Shown: positions 12,010 through 22,383, counted from the first letter of the stretch. The stretch: DNA of 64,000 nucleotides from Dromiciops gliroides (GCF_019393635.1 NC_057864.1:82834882-82898881); one strand, 5' to 3'. The notes: generated from the sequence alone by a model not told the origin. A program made the numbers and translations.

Positions 12010-12200
12010 TGGCTTAAAGTTGTATTTTGCTCCTGTGTACTTTGAGGGCAGGGATTTTTGTTTCTGTTTTTGTTTTTGTTTTTGTTTTTGTTTTTGTTTT
12101 TGTTTTTGTTTTTGTTTTTGTTTTTGTTTTTTGTACCCTCTACTATTTAGCACAGTGCCTGTCACATAGCAGGGGCTTGATAAATACTTGTTTGTATTAT
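12010..12200 (+). mobile_element. L2 LINE 3' end split by a hexamer repeat
   Basis: 'actttgagggcagggatttt' and 'agcacagtgcctgtcacata', then 'gcttgataaatacttg', bracket a (TTTTTG)n tract that expanded inside the L2 tail. Confidence 0.8.
12061..12132. repeat. (TTTTTG)n microsatellite
   Basis: About twelve near-perfect TTTTTG hexamers; two overlapping Phe/Val/Cys-repeat frames are artefacts. Confidence 0.95.
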
Positions 12201-12204
12201 TTCA

Positions 12205-12325
12205 CTACTTATTCCCCTTGTGACCTTTGGCAAGTCACGTCAGGACTGTAGAATTCAGTTTCCTCAATTATAAAATTATTGGGTTAGACTAGATGGCTTC
12301 TATGTTCTTATGATCCTACATAATG
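12205..12325 (+). mobile_element. MIR-type SINE fragment
   Basis: CORE/MIR motif 'gacctttggcaagtcacgtc' followed by 'cagtttcctcaattataaaa'. Confidence 0.6.
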
Positions 12326-12369
12326 TGAGAATAATACTTAGGCTCAACCTGGAATTAAGAACAATCAGA

Positions 12370-12485
12370 GGGGGCAGCTAGGTGGTGCAGTGGATAAGGC
12401 ACCAGCCCTGGATTCAGGAGGACAGACACTTTACAAGTTCTAGCTGTGTGACCCTGGGCAAGTCACTTAACCCTCATTGCCCTGG
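12370..12485 (+). mobile_element. SINE (WSINE1-type), internal deletion
   Basis: Head GGGGGCAGCTAGGTGGTGC, then 'gattcaggaggacagacact': the 'ctgagttcaaatcc' part is deleted. The tail has become a long GAAA repeat. Confidence 0.9.
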
Positions 12486-12651
<166 letters not shown>

Positions 12652-12699
12652 AAAATGAATGATAAGAAAAATATTAACAGTCTGAACATAGGGGAAGAA

Positions 12700-12775
12700 G
12701 AGAATAAGCATTTAGAAAAGTCCCTAATATGTGTCAGGCACTATTTTAAGTGCTTTACACATCCTCTTAACAGAT
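12700..12775 (-). mobile_element. MIR/L2-type fragment
   Basis: 'atatgtgtcaggcactattt', then 'taagtgctttacacatcctc', the reverse-strand MIR end. Confidence 0.55.
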
Positions 12776-12778
12776 GAG

Positions 12779-12964
12779 TTGTTCAGTTATGTCCAAATCT
12801 TGGTGAGCCCATTTGTTTTTTGTGTTTTTTGTTTTTGGCAAAGACACTGAAGTGGTTTACCATTTCTTTCTTCAGCTCATTTTACAGATGAGAAGTTGAG
12901 AGTTAAGTGACTTGCCCAGGCTCACACAGCTAGTAAGTGTCTGAGGACAGATTGAACTCAGAAC
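12779..12964 (+). mobile_element. Composite SINE, left part (split by an ERV LTR)
   Basis: 'aagacactgaagtggtttac', 'ttacagatgagaagttgaga', 'ctcacacagctagtaagtgt', ending 'attgaactcagaac'. The missing right end reappears at 14221. Confidence 0.85.
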
Positions 12965-13102
12965 TGTGGAAATTTATTTTGATTTGGGGACCCTACCTTT
13001 AGGCTGAGATTAGAAAGCCTTAGGCCCTCAGGGTGTCTTCTGTGTGGGAGGTGCTGGTGCCCCTCCCCCTCTGCTTCAGCTGAGCCAAAAAGCCCTGTGG
13101 GC

Positions 13103-13110
13103 TATATAAG
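13103..13110 (+). promoter_or_regulatory. TATA box of the ERV LTR (upstream)
   Basis: TATATAAG in a GC-rich context about 140 bp into the LTR. Confidence 0.5.
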
Positions 13111-13343
13111 ACACCAGGTCAGACAGCTGGGGGAAAAAGCCCCCAGCTCCCTCTGCCCTGAGCAGAGGTCCCTGAGAGATCCTGGACTTGTCCAGGCTGG
13201 GCTCTGGTGTAGCCTGTGCTGAGGCATGTGAGGCTGGAGCGCACCGTGCCCCCCCCCCCCCCACCAGCCACAGCCCTGGCTGGCAGATTAGCTTGGTGTA
13301 TGGGTGCAAGAAGCCCCAAGATTTGAGTGGAGAGAAGAAAAGG

Positions 13344-13352
13344 TATATATAG
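13344..13352 (+). promoter_or_regulatory. Second TATA box of the ERV LTR
   Basis: TATATATAG, 241 bp after the first. A G-rich transcribed section follows, so either or both could set the start site. Confidence 0.5.
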
Positions 13353-13872
13353 ACCTGGGGGTTAGACTCAGGTGGGGGAAGAAGAGGTCAAGAGGCTGCT
13401 GATGAGATTAGAAAGGTTGAGGGCTCGGCAGACTGACAGACTGAGGGGGGGGGCGCTGAGAAGAGGGGACTGGAGGCTGGCTGACAAGATTGGAGGAGGG
13501 GCTGATGAGATGGCAAAGGTTGGAGAAGACAGACAGGGGCCTACAAGGACACAGGAGAAGATGAGAAGGACTAGGAGAAGAGAAAAGAGAGGCCAAAGGG
13601 CAGACTGACAGAGCAGACAGACAGAAGTTCGGTGAGAGAGAAACACAGGGGTTCAGCGGTGGCAGTAAGGAGAGGAAAGTTAGAAGCAGGGGGATTTACA
13701 AAGTGAAAGGGGCTCAGAGTTAGAATAAAGGACCTGAGTGCCCTGAGGCAAGAGGTGGCTAAGGCCCTTATTGTATTGAAAAAGTTCCAGGGGCAGCAGG
13801 TGAAAGCACCCGGAAGCAGTCAGGTCGTACATTTTATTTCCCTGTATTCTTAATTTTAAATAGTATCTTATA

Positions 13873-13878
13873 AATAAA
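13873..13878 (+). promoter_or_regulatory. LTR polyadenylation signal
   Basis: AATAAA in 'taaataaactctgctttg', about 200 bp before the inferred LTR end; typical R-region position. Confidence 0.6.
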
Positions 13879-14084
13879 CTCTGCTTTGATTATTTAGTTA
13901 AGAGGCTTCTTAATATTATGCTTATCAATTTGGGAGTGGAGCAGTGTGGTGGAACTTTATAAATGGCCCATGCTAGGTTAATAGCAGTCAGATAGCCAAA
14001 TAGTCTACAATCCCAGAATTAGTACCCCAGTCAGATTAGCCCCCCAAATCAGGGCCAATCATCAAAAATATTCTTACATTTGAA

Positions 14085-14102
14085 TGGCGACCCAGATGGG
14101 AC
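14085..14102 (+). promoter_or_regulatory. Primer-binding-site-like sequence
   Basis: TGGCGACCCAGATGGGAC lies six bases after the LTR terminus. The pattern (TGGCG...GGGAC) is that of retroviral primer-binding sites, but I cannot assign the tRNA. Confidence 0.5.
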
Positions 14103-14220
14103 TTATGGCCGAATTATAATTTTCCTAAACCTGTAATTTTTCATATAATCATAATTTTTCATAAGTACAGTTATTATAATTTTTCCAGGTTAGTTATACT
14201 AATAATTAAATTTTTTTACA

Positions 14221-14285
14221 GAATGATGAGTCTTCCTTACTGAAGGCTGGGCACTCAGTTTACTACACCAGTTTACTGCCCTGAG
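14221..14285 (+). mobile_element. Composite SINE, right end
   Basis: 'gaatgatgagtcttccttac', then 'cagtttactgccctgagg', the expected continuation of the SINE broken at 12964. Confidence 0.65.
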
Positions 14286-14607
14286 GTCTCAATGAAAAAT
14301 CAATGAACACAAAATATTTTTGTAGACTTTGGGAAAAGACAAGTTATAAAATATTCTGCTAATCTAGGAGATTCATTCTTTAATAATGAATTTTCTGGAG
14401 CTAAAAGAAATTCAGTTCCATTTCTTACAATTTATACATGCCCATTATTTATAATCATATGATAAATAATGACTCTGGGACACTGAAAGTTCCTGATATA
14501 GCAATTAAAAAAATATATGTTGAGTATACATATTCTGTACTAGGTTAAGTTACTCTTACTTCCTGGGAAAAGGAAATCATATAGGCTCCAGTTTTCATCC
14601 TGTTCTT

Positions 14608-14901
14608 TCTCTCCCTCTCTCTCTCCCCCTCCCCCTCTCCCTCTCCCTCTCCCTCTCCCTCTCCCTCTCCCTCTCCCTCTCCCTCTCCCTCTCCCTCTCC
14701 CTCTCCCTCTCCCTCTCCCTCTCCCTCTCCCTCTCCCTCTCCCTCTCCCTCTCCCTCTGCCTCTGCCTCTGCCTCTGCCTCTGCCTCTGCCTCTCCCTCT
14801 CCCTCTTCCTCTCCCTCTCCCTCTGCCTCTCCCTCTCCCACTCCCTCTCCCTCTCCCTCCCCCTCCTCTCCCCCTCCCCCTCCCCCTCCCTCCCTCTCTC
14901 C
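14608..14901. repeat. (CTCCCT)n compound microsatellite with CTGCCT variants
   Basis: Nearly 300 bp of pure pyrimidine CTCCCT hexamers, interrupted by a block of CTGCCT units around 14755-14796. Repeated Glu/Gly and Glu/Arg frames on the minus strand are artefacts. Confidence 0.97.
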
Positions 14902-15690
14902 ATTTTCCCCCTTCTATGACCTATCATTATACATCTCTTTTCATGTTAAGTACCTTCTCAAGGTAAATATTATATGAAATATAATTGAGTTTATCACACT
15001 AGTCTTAACATAAAAAGCAAATGTTTTAATAGAGATAATTCCTATCTTAAGAGGATAGTGGTTTGCATATTTGTATAAGCTAAAAATAATGAATCCCTCA
15101 TCTAATGTGACACTCATATATTATATAGTCCACAGGTAATTAGAGAACTAAGTATAATATAGCTTCACTTAATGAAGTTTGGTAGGCTTGTTTTTGGTAT
15201 TGAGAGAATCATCATCAGACAAAGTTGGCAAGAACCTCTAGCTACTTGTTGGTTAGATGCAGTCATTCCAAAGTTTAGGAGCCTATGTGCTTTCAGTAGT
15301 TATGCTACCACCACCCAAACTTTCATCCAATATGTACTTTTCCTTGACCCTCTTTTCCTTATGGGTCTTTCTATCTTTGTCTATAGGGTAATCAGGATTC
15401 ATATAATCTCTCATTCATTCCCCTTGGCTCCTAGAGCTTCTCCCGCCTCCTCCCCCAACTTCTTCTGAAGGGTAAAATTTTTTTTTACTATAATTCCAAG
15501 GTAGATACCAACTCTCTTTTCTCTCAAATATGTCCTGACTTTACCACATCATTCAGGGTTGGTGACAATTAGCTTTTAAAAATATCAATGGGAAAAGTTT
15601 TATAAATTGTAAAAAGACAAATCATTGGAGAATAGAGTTCTTGGAATGAAGGCTACCTGAGTATTGAAGAGAATGAAAAGTCTGAGAGAC
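14902..15690. other. Unassigned AT-rich sequence
   Basis: No gene or repeat recognised; the 98-residue frame at 15172-15468 has no recognisable domain. Confidence 0.45.
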
Positions 15691-16255
15691 GGGATTTCTT
15701 GGTGATAAATAATTTATTATACTAGCAAATAATCAATAAATTGAATTCAGTGGTTTCTCTCATAACCAAAGACCCTAGGTGGAAGTCATTGAATGTTTGA
15801 ATATCTTTGGGAAAGGGAGTGTCCCTGAGAGAGTGAAAATCAACTCTAATTGGGTTAACAATTAATGAGGGGGTGGATATATTAATGAGGAGGTGGGCAA
15901 AAAGTCCTTAGCTCCTCTTGCTAAGGAAGTAGCTTGAAGAGACTTGACTGCCTCCAGCTCCTGGGAAAAAGGGATCCATCTCCACCTAGGCCACTTAAGT
16001 TTTTGAACAATGTACCTAGATTAGATTCTCTTTACCCTTTAATGGGAAACAAACTCTCCTACTTGGGTGTGGTCTAACCCAAAACTGAGGAGAAAATCTC
16101 ATTGTCAGCCCTGTCCTTCATAAGGACTGGGCCTTGAAAGAGCAAAGTTAAAAAAAAACACACTAATAATTGGTTATTAATAATAAAAAGAGGATATTTG
16201 GGGTTTGTATATAAAATTGGTTATTAATAAGAAAATAATCATTTTTCTCAGTATG
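15691..16255 (-). mobile_element. Unnamed LTR-like dispersed repeat, copy 2
   Basis: Second copy of the family at 7555-8235, in the same orientation, better preserved at the start ('aataatttattatactagca') and shorter in the middle. Shared order: CAATAAATTGA, 'gaatgtttgaatatctttg', AACAATTAATGAGGGGGT, 'gggatccatctccaccta', 'gccctgtccttcataaggac', 'aattggttattaat'. Confidence 0.6.
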
Positions 16256-16404
16256 CAAATAATAGGGAACAATATAGGCTTTTATTTATTTATTTTTTCC
16301 CAAGGAGAGAGGGGAACTAATGAATAAATGTTTGGATGATTAATAAGGGCCTTTTGCCCCTTTTGTAAGATGAAGAGAAAGGCAACTGTTAGGGTCCCGG
16401 TATG

Positions 16405-16586
16405 GGTGGTTCAACTATACAATCTTTCTCTCTCTCTTCACCAAATTCTTATTTTCCTTAATAAATGCTTAAAAGTCTAAACTCTTGCTAAATCTTATAA
16501 TTTATTGGCAACCACTCATTAGATATTTTAGACAGACTAGCTAGAATTTTAGCGCCTTACAGATGGTGGTTCAACTATATAATCTT
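16405..16586. repeat. LTR-end-like segment between 22-bp direct repeats
   Basis: GGTGGTTCAACTATAC plus AATCTT at 16405-16426 recurs at 16565-16586 with one C/T difference, 160 bp apart. Between them is 'ttaataaatgcttaaaagtc', resembling the AATAAA region of the LTR at 10583. It could be a tandem duplication or an insertion with a long target duplication. Confidence 0.6.
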
Positions 16587-16589
16587 CGG

Positions 16590-17678
16590 CTTCCACTTAT
16601 TTCTGATTTCATGTGGTCTGTATTGCTGTAGCTCCCCTCTCCAACATACCTTTGGTTCCAAAACCTCCTCCTAGATACTGACCATTTAGTTTTCTCCATT
16701 CTTGGTCAGGCTAAGATATAGATTATGCTGAAGTTTCTTCATTAGATCTATAGTGTATTTTCTTTTCTCTCCACTCTGTGTGACGTTTCTTATTATGGAA
16801 TCCACCTAAATTTAAAGTCATGAATATTTGTAAACTCAATAAAATGTCTGCTAGAGAGGACCTTGTTTTAATGTGAGTGGCTGAGTGGAATTTGCTAAAA
16901 TACACATTCAGTGCAATGCTTTTTTAAGGATCCAAACTTAGCAGACTCCTAGATCCTATGTGAAAGAAGTTTGTGGCCCACAAAAGAAAGAAGGCTTTGT
17001 GATGTGATAAAGTTTTTTTAAATTTTCTTTGTTGTTGTTTGAATATCTCACTGTTTTTGTAGAAATGAAGCTTACCTTATGAAACAAAGCTCCATCACAG
17101 TGCAAAGCCTCTTACAGATATGAAAATCTTTCATACAGGATCCAAGACTGATAAACTTTGCATATTTAGAAACAGTACTGATAGCTACATCTTGACAGAT
17201 TACAAGTTGTCTAAAAGAGAGATGTGTACTCATCAAATACAGAAAAGGAAAGTTGATATTTTCCATGGGAATATATTTTAATGCAGTGAAAATATGTAAA
17301 CCATTCTCCATAAAATTGTGGATTACCTCAGTCATATAACTGCTTTTTGTTAGACTATCAGTTCAAATAACTTTTCATTAAAACTCAGACAACAGATACA
17401 AGTGAAAGTACTTCCAAAGATGGAGAGACACTAGGCTAAGCATCATGAAAAAGAGAGACAGACACAGAGAGCCAGATAGAGTCAGAGCGAGACAGGCAAA
17501 GACAGGAGAGAGAGAAAGGAAAACAGAGAAACTAACTGAGAATTAGAATATGAAACTATTATGGAAAGTAGCTCTAAAAAAATTGAAAAGAAACTTAAAC
17601 CCCTTGAGGAAGAGAAGGAGGTATTTTCTTTATGGAAATCAAAATCCTTCCTTTAGGTAGCCTGCCCCAGGTCCATTC
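16590..17678. other. Unassigned sequence with a GA-rich patch
   Basis: No gene recognised. A purine-rich GAGA/ACAGA tract lies at about 17448-17530. Confidence 0.45.
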
Positions 17679-18640
17679 TTTTTTTCTCTATTAAATTCAC
17701 GTTTATTGTTTAAGTTGTTTGTTTGTTTTATCACAGTGGAGATTAACAGGCTTAATCATCCAGTCAGTGCTTGTACTAGCTAATTTCTTCAGTACCAAAA
17801 ACAGTAAAACCAGCACATTCATTCATACACTCCTATTACCACCCCACCAATCATTGCCTGTGTTTGTGCATGCTCTTGTAATTGTCCCTTCATGTGAAGT
17901 GTGTAAAAAAAGAAAAAAGGAAAAGAAAAAAAAAAGCAAAGCTAATAGGCTTATTTATAATACCATTTCTTCAAGTATTCAGAAAGCAGCATACTTGTCT
18001 GCACTGTACATCAGAAACCTATTTCTGACATGAACTTGCACAATGGGATGGTGGCTCCTAGTGGGATTGGTAATGAAATGTCGCATCACTGTGTATGACG
18101 ATTCTTCCATACTCTTATCTAATTTTCATAACATTTATCATGTTAGTGAACAGCACTAAATAAATGGTTCTTTTTCCCTCCCCTTGGTGAGACACTGGAT
18201 TTAAAACTATATATAAATAAAGCATACACTCAGCATCTGTAGTGTAAACACCAAGTAAACAGAGTGACATGGAAATAAACTCATAGTTGCCAATCATGAT
18301 AGGTTTCAGCAGGATGGATGGTTTGGGTTTTATTCTGCCCAATTTCCTGCATCCCTGTTCTCAATTCAATACTGTTGATGTCCCATGTCAGCCACAATGA
18401 TTGAAAGAGACTGCCAGGGGAAGGGGGCAACTGGGGATCATGTTGGGAAGAGGACATGTTTCCATGCTCTTTACATGTGGTACAGAGGGTTTGATGTGAA
18501 ACCTCTTGTCAAAAAGCAGTTGCTGACCAAGAGAACTGCTTGTGCTGTTTTGAGAGCAATAAATATTGGCAATGATGTAATGAAGATAGTGTGGCCCGAA
18601 CCAATATAAGGAACAAAGAAGATGCTTACTTGTTTTTTTT
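17679..18640 (-). pseudogene. Probable retroposed mRNA 3' UTR, parent unknown
   Basis: Read on the minus strand this block ends with AATAAA (17701-17706) about 15 bases before a short A run (T run at 17679-17685), the layout of a polyadenylated mRNA end. Its base composition is more even than its surroundings. No coding frame is recognisable. It lies on the same strand as, and about 1 kb downstream of, the UGT8 fragment, so it might be the 3' part of the same retrocopy, but I cannot verify this. The plus-strand 104-residue frame across it is spurious. Confidence 0.4.
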
Positions 18641-19632
18641 CTTTCTTCAATATAGAACTGTTCAAATGGAACAAATTTTAGGTATAAATATCCTATTATA
18701 GGAAAGATGTGAAATATTTTTATATACCAATCCCCCCCCCATAAAAAAAGAATGTAAGAGAGAAAGAAGAGAGGAAGGAAAGAATGGAAAGAGAGAAAAG
18801 ACAGAAAGAAAAAGATGGAGAAAGAGAGAGGGAATAACCTTTCACAATGCTATGTATACAAGGTTAAACCTTCTGTGAGGACATTGTTGTCAGAGCTTCA
18901 CTTCTTAAATATGTATTGTTCAACATGTCTATGCTCTTAGTTGAAATTAAATTTTTTAAAATATCATAAAATTTTTCCAGAGGAAAGTTATTGGTAAATG
19001 AAAAACACAAGAAGAAAATAAAATGTGTACATCTTTTAAGTGACAATCATTTGTACCCTTACTTAATTTCATGTTTTCAATAGCAGAGGCCAAAAGAGTA
19101 CATATATAATAAAAAGATCATTGCTATTTCTTTCTTTCCTTCAGTGTTAAGTTTAGGAAGGAAACATTCTTTCAATAGTAGTAGTCTCAATCTACAACTT
19201 GTTAAAATCCTGGGTGCCAAACATTCTGGGATCATGGCCTTATTCTCAGTCTCATTCTTAGGAGTATTGTGTCTTCAATAAATTTAATATGTAGCTAGCT
19301 GAAATATCTCAATTAAGAGATACGCATTAAAAAAACCAAAAACTGTTTTGAGGACAAAAAATTTCTTACCTGGATCATACATACACATTATTTTTATAAC
19401 TAAGAACTCTTAGGGTCATTCAACTGATTCAAACAATTAAGGCTAAAAATTTCAGTGCCAAAATATCCTCTCTGCATCAGTATTAAGAAGAAAGTACATT
19501 TTTTTGCATTTTAGGTTTGTGCTTTTTTTTTTTTAAAGACATCTTAGTTCCATAGAATGTCATCCTGTAAGATTACATAGGGGAGTGTTAGACTTGTTTA
19601 CTGAAGTTTTCCTTTAAGTAGCTGTTAGACTA
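18641..19632. other. Unassigned sequence
   Basis: GA-rich tract at about 18755-18833. A 12-T run at 19523-19534 could be a minus-strand A tail of the UGT8 retrocopy. No UGT8 coding sequence is detectable here. Confidence 0.4.
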
Positions 19633-20050
19633 AGGGTCGACCAGCAGCAAATCAAATTTTTCTTTTTTCAGGCCCTGCATCAAGGCACTGTTGCCAACCA
19701 TCATCTCACAGTTCTTACACTAGTGGTCCAGCATGTCGAATAGTTCTATTACTGTAAGTCTCCCAGAGAAAATATTCCGCATTTTTGACTGTAGGAAAGC
19801 ATCTGAGGTGGTGCTGTTAAAAGATCCCTGGATAGCGCTGGAGTTGGTAATGATTAGATGGCATGATGTCTCTGCCTTTGGACAGGAGAAACACTGTCTG
19901 GTGGCCTCTCTCATGTAAGGCAGAGGCTAAGGTCTTGAAAATGTACATATGGCTTTCAAACATAATTGGCGGCAGAACAACGATTTTGGCAGCCTTTGCT
20001 AGTCCAACAGCACTCCACAGGAGTATGAAAAATGGAGTGTAAGACTTCAC
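19633..20050 (-). pseudogene. UGT8: UGT8 (ceramide galactosyltransferase) 5' retropseudogene
   Basis: The minus strand encodes a close match to the first about 139 residues of UGT8, the ER enzyme that transfers galactose from UDP-galactose to ceramide for myelin. Visible matches are the hydrophobic signal segment (FILLWSAVGLAKAAKI), PPIMFESHMYIFKTLAS, ALHERGH, then in another frame STTSDAFLQSKMRNIFSGRL and GLKKEKFDLLLVDP. Lesions: the start codon is GTG (20048-20050), an extra T after the PGIF motif shifts the frame into a stop, and a TAG replaces the Tyr after MLDH. Homology stops at VDP, so the other three quarters of the protein, including the UDP-sugar-binding half, is missing. It is a dead fragment. 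The 118-residue frame at 19817-20173 merely fuses upstream sequence to it. Confidence 0.9.
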
Positions 20051-20345
20051 AGCTGGGGAGAAGAGCAGGGTCCAGCCTGGGCTTCCCGGAGAGACAAGTG
20101 GTTCACAGAGAACAGGGCCCTCGGCAAAAGTTCCCTCCATCACTCCACAGCCAGGGTCAGGATGGACGAGCATTGGGTTTCAGGGCTTGGAGGCACCCCC
20201 ACCCGTGCAAAGCATCACAAAATGAGGGTGCCACCTGCAGATGCACACCATCTAGGGCAAGTTGGCCTCGCTTTCCTCCAGGTCCATTCTTTAATTGTGA
20301 ATCACAATAAAATGCATAGACACCATTGATATCCCTGATTTCCAT
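20051..20345 (-). other. Possible 5' UTR of the UGT8 retrocopy
   Basis: This GC-richer block lies directly upstream of the mutated UGT8 start and stands out from AT-rich flanks, as a retroposed 5' UTR would. I do not recognise the sequence itself. Confidence 0.4.
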
Positions 20346-20553
20346 AGTTGGCTAATGTAACCCCATGGTTCTTTGTTCCTTTCTGACATAAAATGCATTA
20401 GGGGTTCTTTGAGTTCTGGACTGTACATAGATAAACCAGGAGTTGAAATATAGTACACACCAGTGCCCAAGACGTTTTAGCCACCAGATCCCCAAAGAGC
20501 AAAAGAAGTTAAGTGCAATCCAAGGTGACCTACCCAGAAAACGAAGTCCATGT

Positions 20554-20620
20554 AAGAGAAAGAGAGAGAGAGAGAGAGAAAGAGAGACAGACAGACAGAC
20601 AGACAGAGAGAAAGAGAATG
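20554..20620. repeat. (GA)n/(CAGA)n compound microsatellite
   Basis: AGAGAG run followed by five ACAG units and more GAGA. Confidence 0.93.
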
Positions 20621-21359
20621 TGTATGTAGGGAGGATTTACTTCCCCAGTAGTTCTGCACACCAGGATTGGGGGAAAAAATTGTAGGTCTTTTATTAATTG
20701 TTCTTCATATGGTTTTCTGCTCTTGCCTAGTCATCTGCCCTTGCAAGCATTCCCATATCTCTGTCAATTATAAAACTCCTTATTCACAATTCTCTTTCAA
20801 TTGGCTGTATGATAAATTACAGGCTCTCTACTTAATTTCTTTTCGTACTTCTATAGGGACAAGTTATCAACTATTCAAGGACTAAACTATAATATGGAGA
20901 GGTAGAAGGACATTTGCAGCATGGTTTGCCAGAATCTTGTCTTTTACAACTTTTCTGGGCCTGATATCTTTTGATTCTTTTATTGTCCCTGAGCATAGTT
21001 TTGTCCCAACATTGTCAATTCATACAGTTTGTCTTATCAGATAGGTATAGCCCCTTATTTTTTGTTCATGGTACTAAGCAAGTAGTTCAGTACTTAGGAC
21101 TGTGGCCATCTTTGGGTTATATATAGGGAGGGGGGAACTAGGTAAAGAAACGGTTCTTGAAGGAGGAAGCAAAAAGGAATTTGATAATTAAAATAACAGA
21201 CTTCACAAAACTGTTTCCCCTCAATCCTTTTCACCATTTCTATGAATGGACCAGCAACCCATAACATAATTTGACAGTGCTTCCAAAGACACCATTAAGT
21301 CATCTATATATCTTTTGTGAGCATGTTCCAACAAAAGGCAATATTTGAAACATTTAAAA
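20621..21359. other. Unassigned sequence
   Basis: No gene or repeat recognised. Confidence 0.45.
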
Positions 21360-21596
21360 AATATATCATTCAGTTGGATATTAAATTAATTCAAATCAAT
21401 AAACATTTTTCAAGCTTGGATTATGTGTAAGGTGCCTTGCTAAATGCTACACATGTAAAAAAGAAATAGTCTCAAACCTCAAGAAGTTTACATTCTGGTG
21501 AAGGTATGAGGGTGAGTGGGAGGTTAATAGCATGGACACAGATAAATACAAGAGTATTTGAGGGGGAGGAGAAGCTTAGAGTGGGGTCCAGAAAAG
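21360..21596 (-). mobile_element. L2 LINE 3' region, antisense
   Basis: 'caataaacatttttcaagct', 'aggtgccttgctaaatgcta', 'ctcaagaagtttacattctg'. A SINE is inserted at its right edge. Confidence 0.7.
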
Positions 21597-21747
21597 TTTT
21601 TTTTTTGGGGGGGGGGCAAAGAAGGTTAAGTGACTTGCCCAGGGTCGCATAGTTAGTAAGTGTCAAGTGTCTGAGGCAGGATTTGAACTCAGGTCCTCCT
21701 GAATCCAGGGCCTGTGCTTTGTCCACTGAGCCACCTACCTGCCCCCA
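21597..21747 (-). mobile_element. SINE (WSINE1-type), antisense
   Basis: T/G run, 'gttaagtgacttgcccaggg', 'gatttgaactcaggtcctcc' and 'ccacctacctgccccc'. Flanks CCAGAAAAGTTT and CCAGAATAGTTT form a near-perfect target duplication. Confidence 0.92.
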
Positions 21748-21829
21748 GAATAGTTTCTTGTAGGAACAGGGCAGCTTGTAAATTGATAAGTAAATTAACT
21801 GTCTATCTAGCTATCTCTCTATTAGCTAT

Positions 21830-22135
21830 TGTCTATGACTATACATGTGTGAGTATGTGCATATATGCATACATACACATAGTGTGTATATACAGATTAC
21901 ACAGCATGCATGTAGTGTATTTATACATACAAATGTGTATACATGCATACACATAACACATATGTTCCCTGATTTTTATAGAATAAGCTCTACTTGTTGG
22001 CATCCTGTCAATTAAAAAAAATAAAACTTCCTATTTATCTACACATGTATAAATACACATATACCAGCATGCATATAGACACACGAAACGATTATAAATA
22101 TATAATGTGTACATATGTGTGTATATCTATATATA
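21830..22135. repeat. TACATA/TGTATA-rich simple sequence
   Basis: Imperfect alternating purine-pyrimidine repeats in two blocks (about 21840-21965 and 22030-22135) beside the PDHA retrogene's downstream flank. Confidence 0.7.
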
Positions 22136-22271
22136 TGAAGCAATGCAAATTAATTTTAACTGGTTCAGTTCCTTTACTAAAATAATTAACAATGTACAAA
22201 TATAGCATGAATGTAATTAGTAGTACACTTGGATTGAATGTATATATATAATATCTTCTAATGACCGTTGA

Positions 22272-22383
22272 AAATGTTTTTGTTTTTGGAAGTTTCATCC
22301 TTTCTTTAAATCCATCAATTACTTTCTTAAGATTGACAATATAACATTAAAGGATTTATATAAACTTTGATACATAATCCCTT
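22272..22383 (-). other. Presumed 3' UTR and decayed A tail of the PDHA retrogene
   Basis: About 110 AT-rich bases after the TAA. On the minus strand an A-rich stretch (AAAAACAAAAAC) lies near 22276-22290 and may be the remnant tail. No canonical AATAAA is present and no clear target duplication is seen, so this boundary is uncertain. Confidence 0.35.

Larger units (their letters stand above)
12965..14220 (+). mobile_element. ERV: LTR plus primer-binding-like leader, nested in a SINE
   Basis: The insert begins TGTGGAAATT and ends TTTTTTTACA, and interrupts a composite SINE with a near 4-bp duplication (GAAC/GAAT). The first 1.1 kb (to about 14078, ending TTCTTACA) has LTR organisation: a GC-rich U3, two TATA boxes, a purine-rich transcribed section and an AATAAA signal. 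Six bases on, TGGCGACCCAGATGGGAC (14085-14102) has the form of a retroviral tRNA primer-binding site. Only about 120 AT-rich bases follow, so gag, pol and env are absent, presumably deleted. The short frames inside (13076-13646) are composition artefacts. Confidence 0.75.

Noticed and set aside
13076-13646. Overlapping frames of 62-92 residues in GC-rich sequence
   Set aside because: They lie in the U3/R part of an ERV LTR, overlap in several frames and have no viral or host domain.
14545-14927. Glu/Gly- and Glu/Arg-repeat frames of about 100 residues
   Set aside because: Direct translation of the CTCCCT hexamer array.
15172-15468. 98-residue frame after an ATG
   Set aside because: No domain, signal or neighbour evidence; composition matches the surrounding non-coding DNA.
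17719-18033. 104-residue plus-strand frame with a Lys-rich run
   Set aside because: It is antisense to the probable 3' UTR block and has no recognisable domain.
19817-20173. 118-residue minus-strand frame containing UGT8-like sequence
   Set aside because: The true UGT8 start is mutated to GTG and the frame ends at a frameshift after about 80 UGT8 residues; the first about 40 residues are unrelated upstream sequence.
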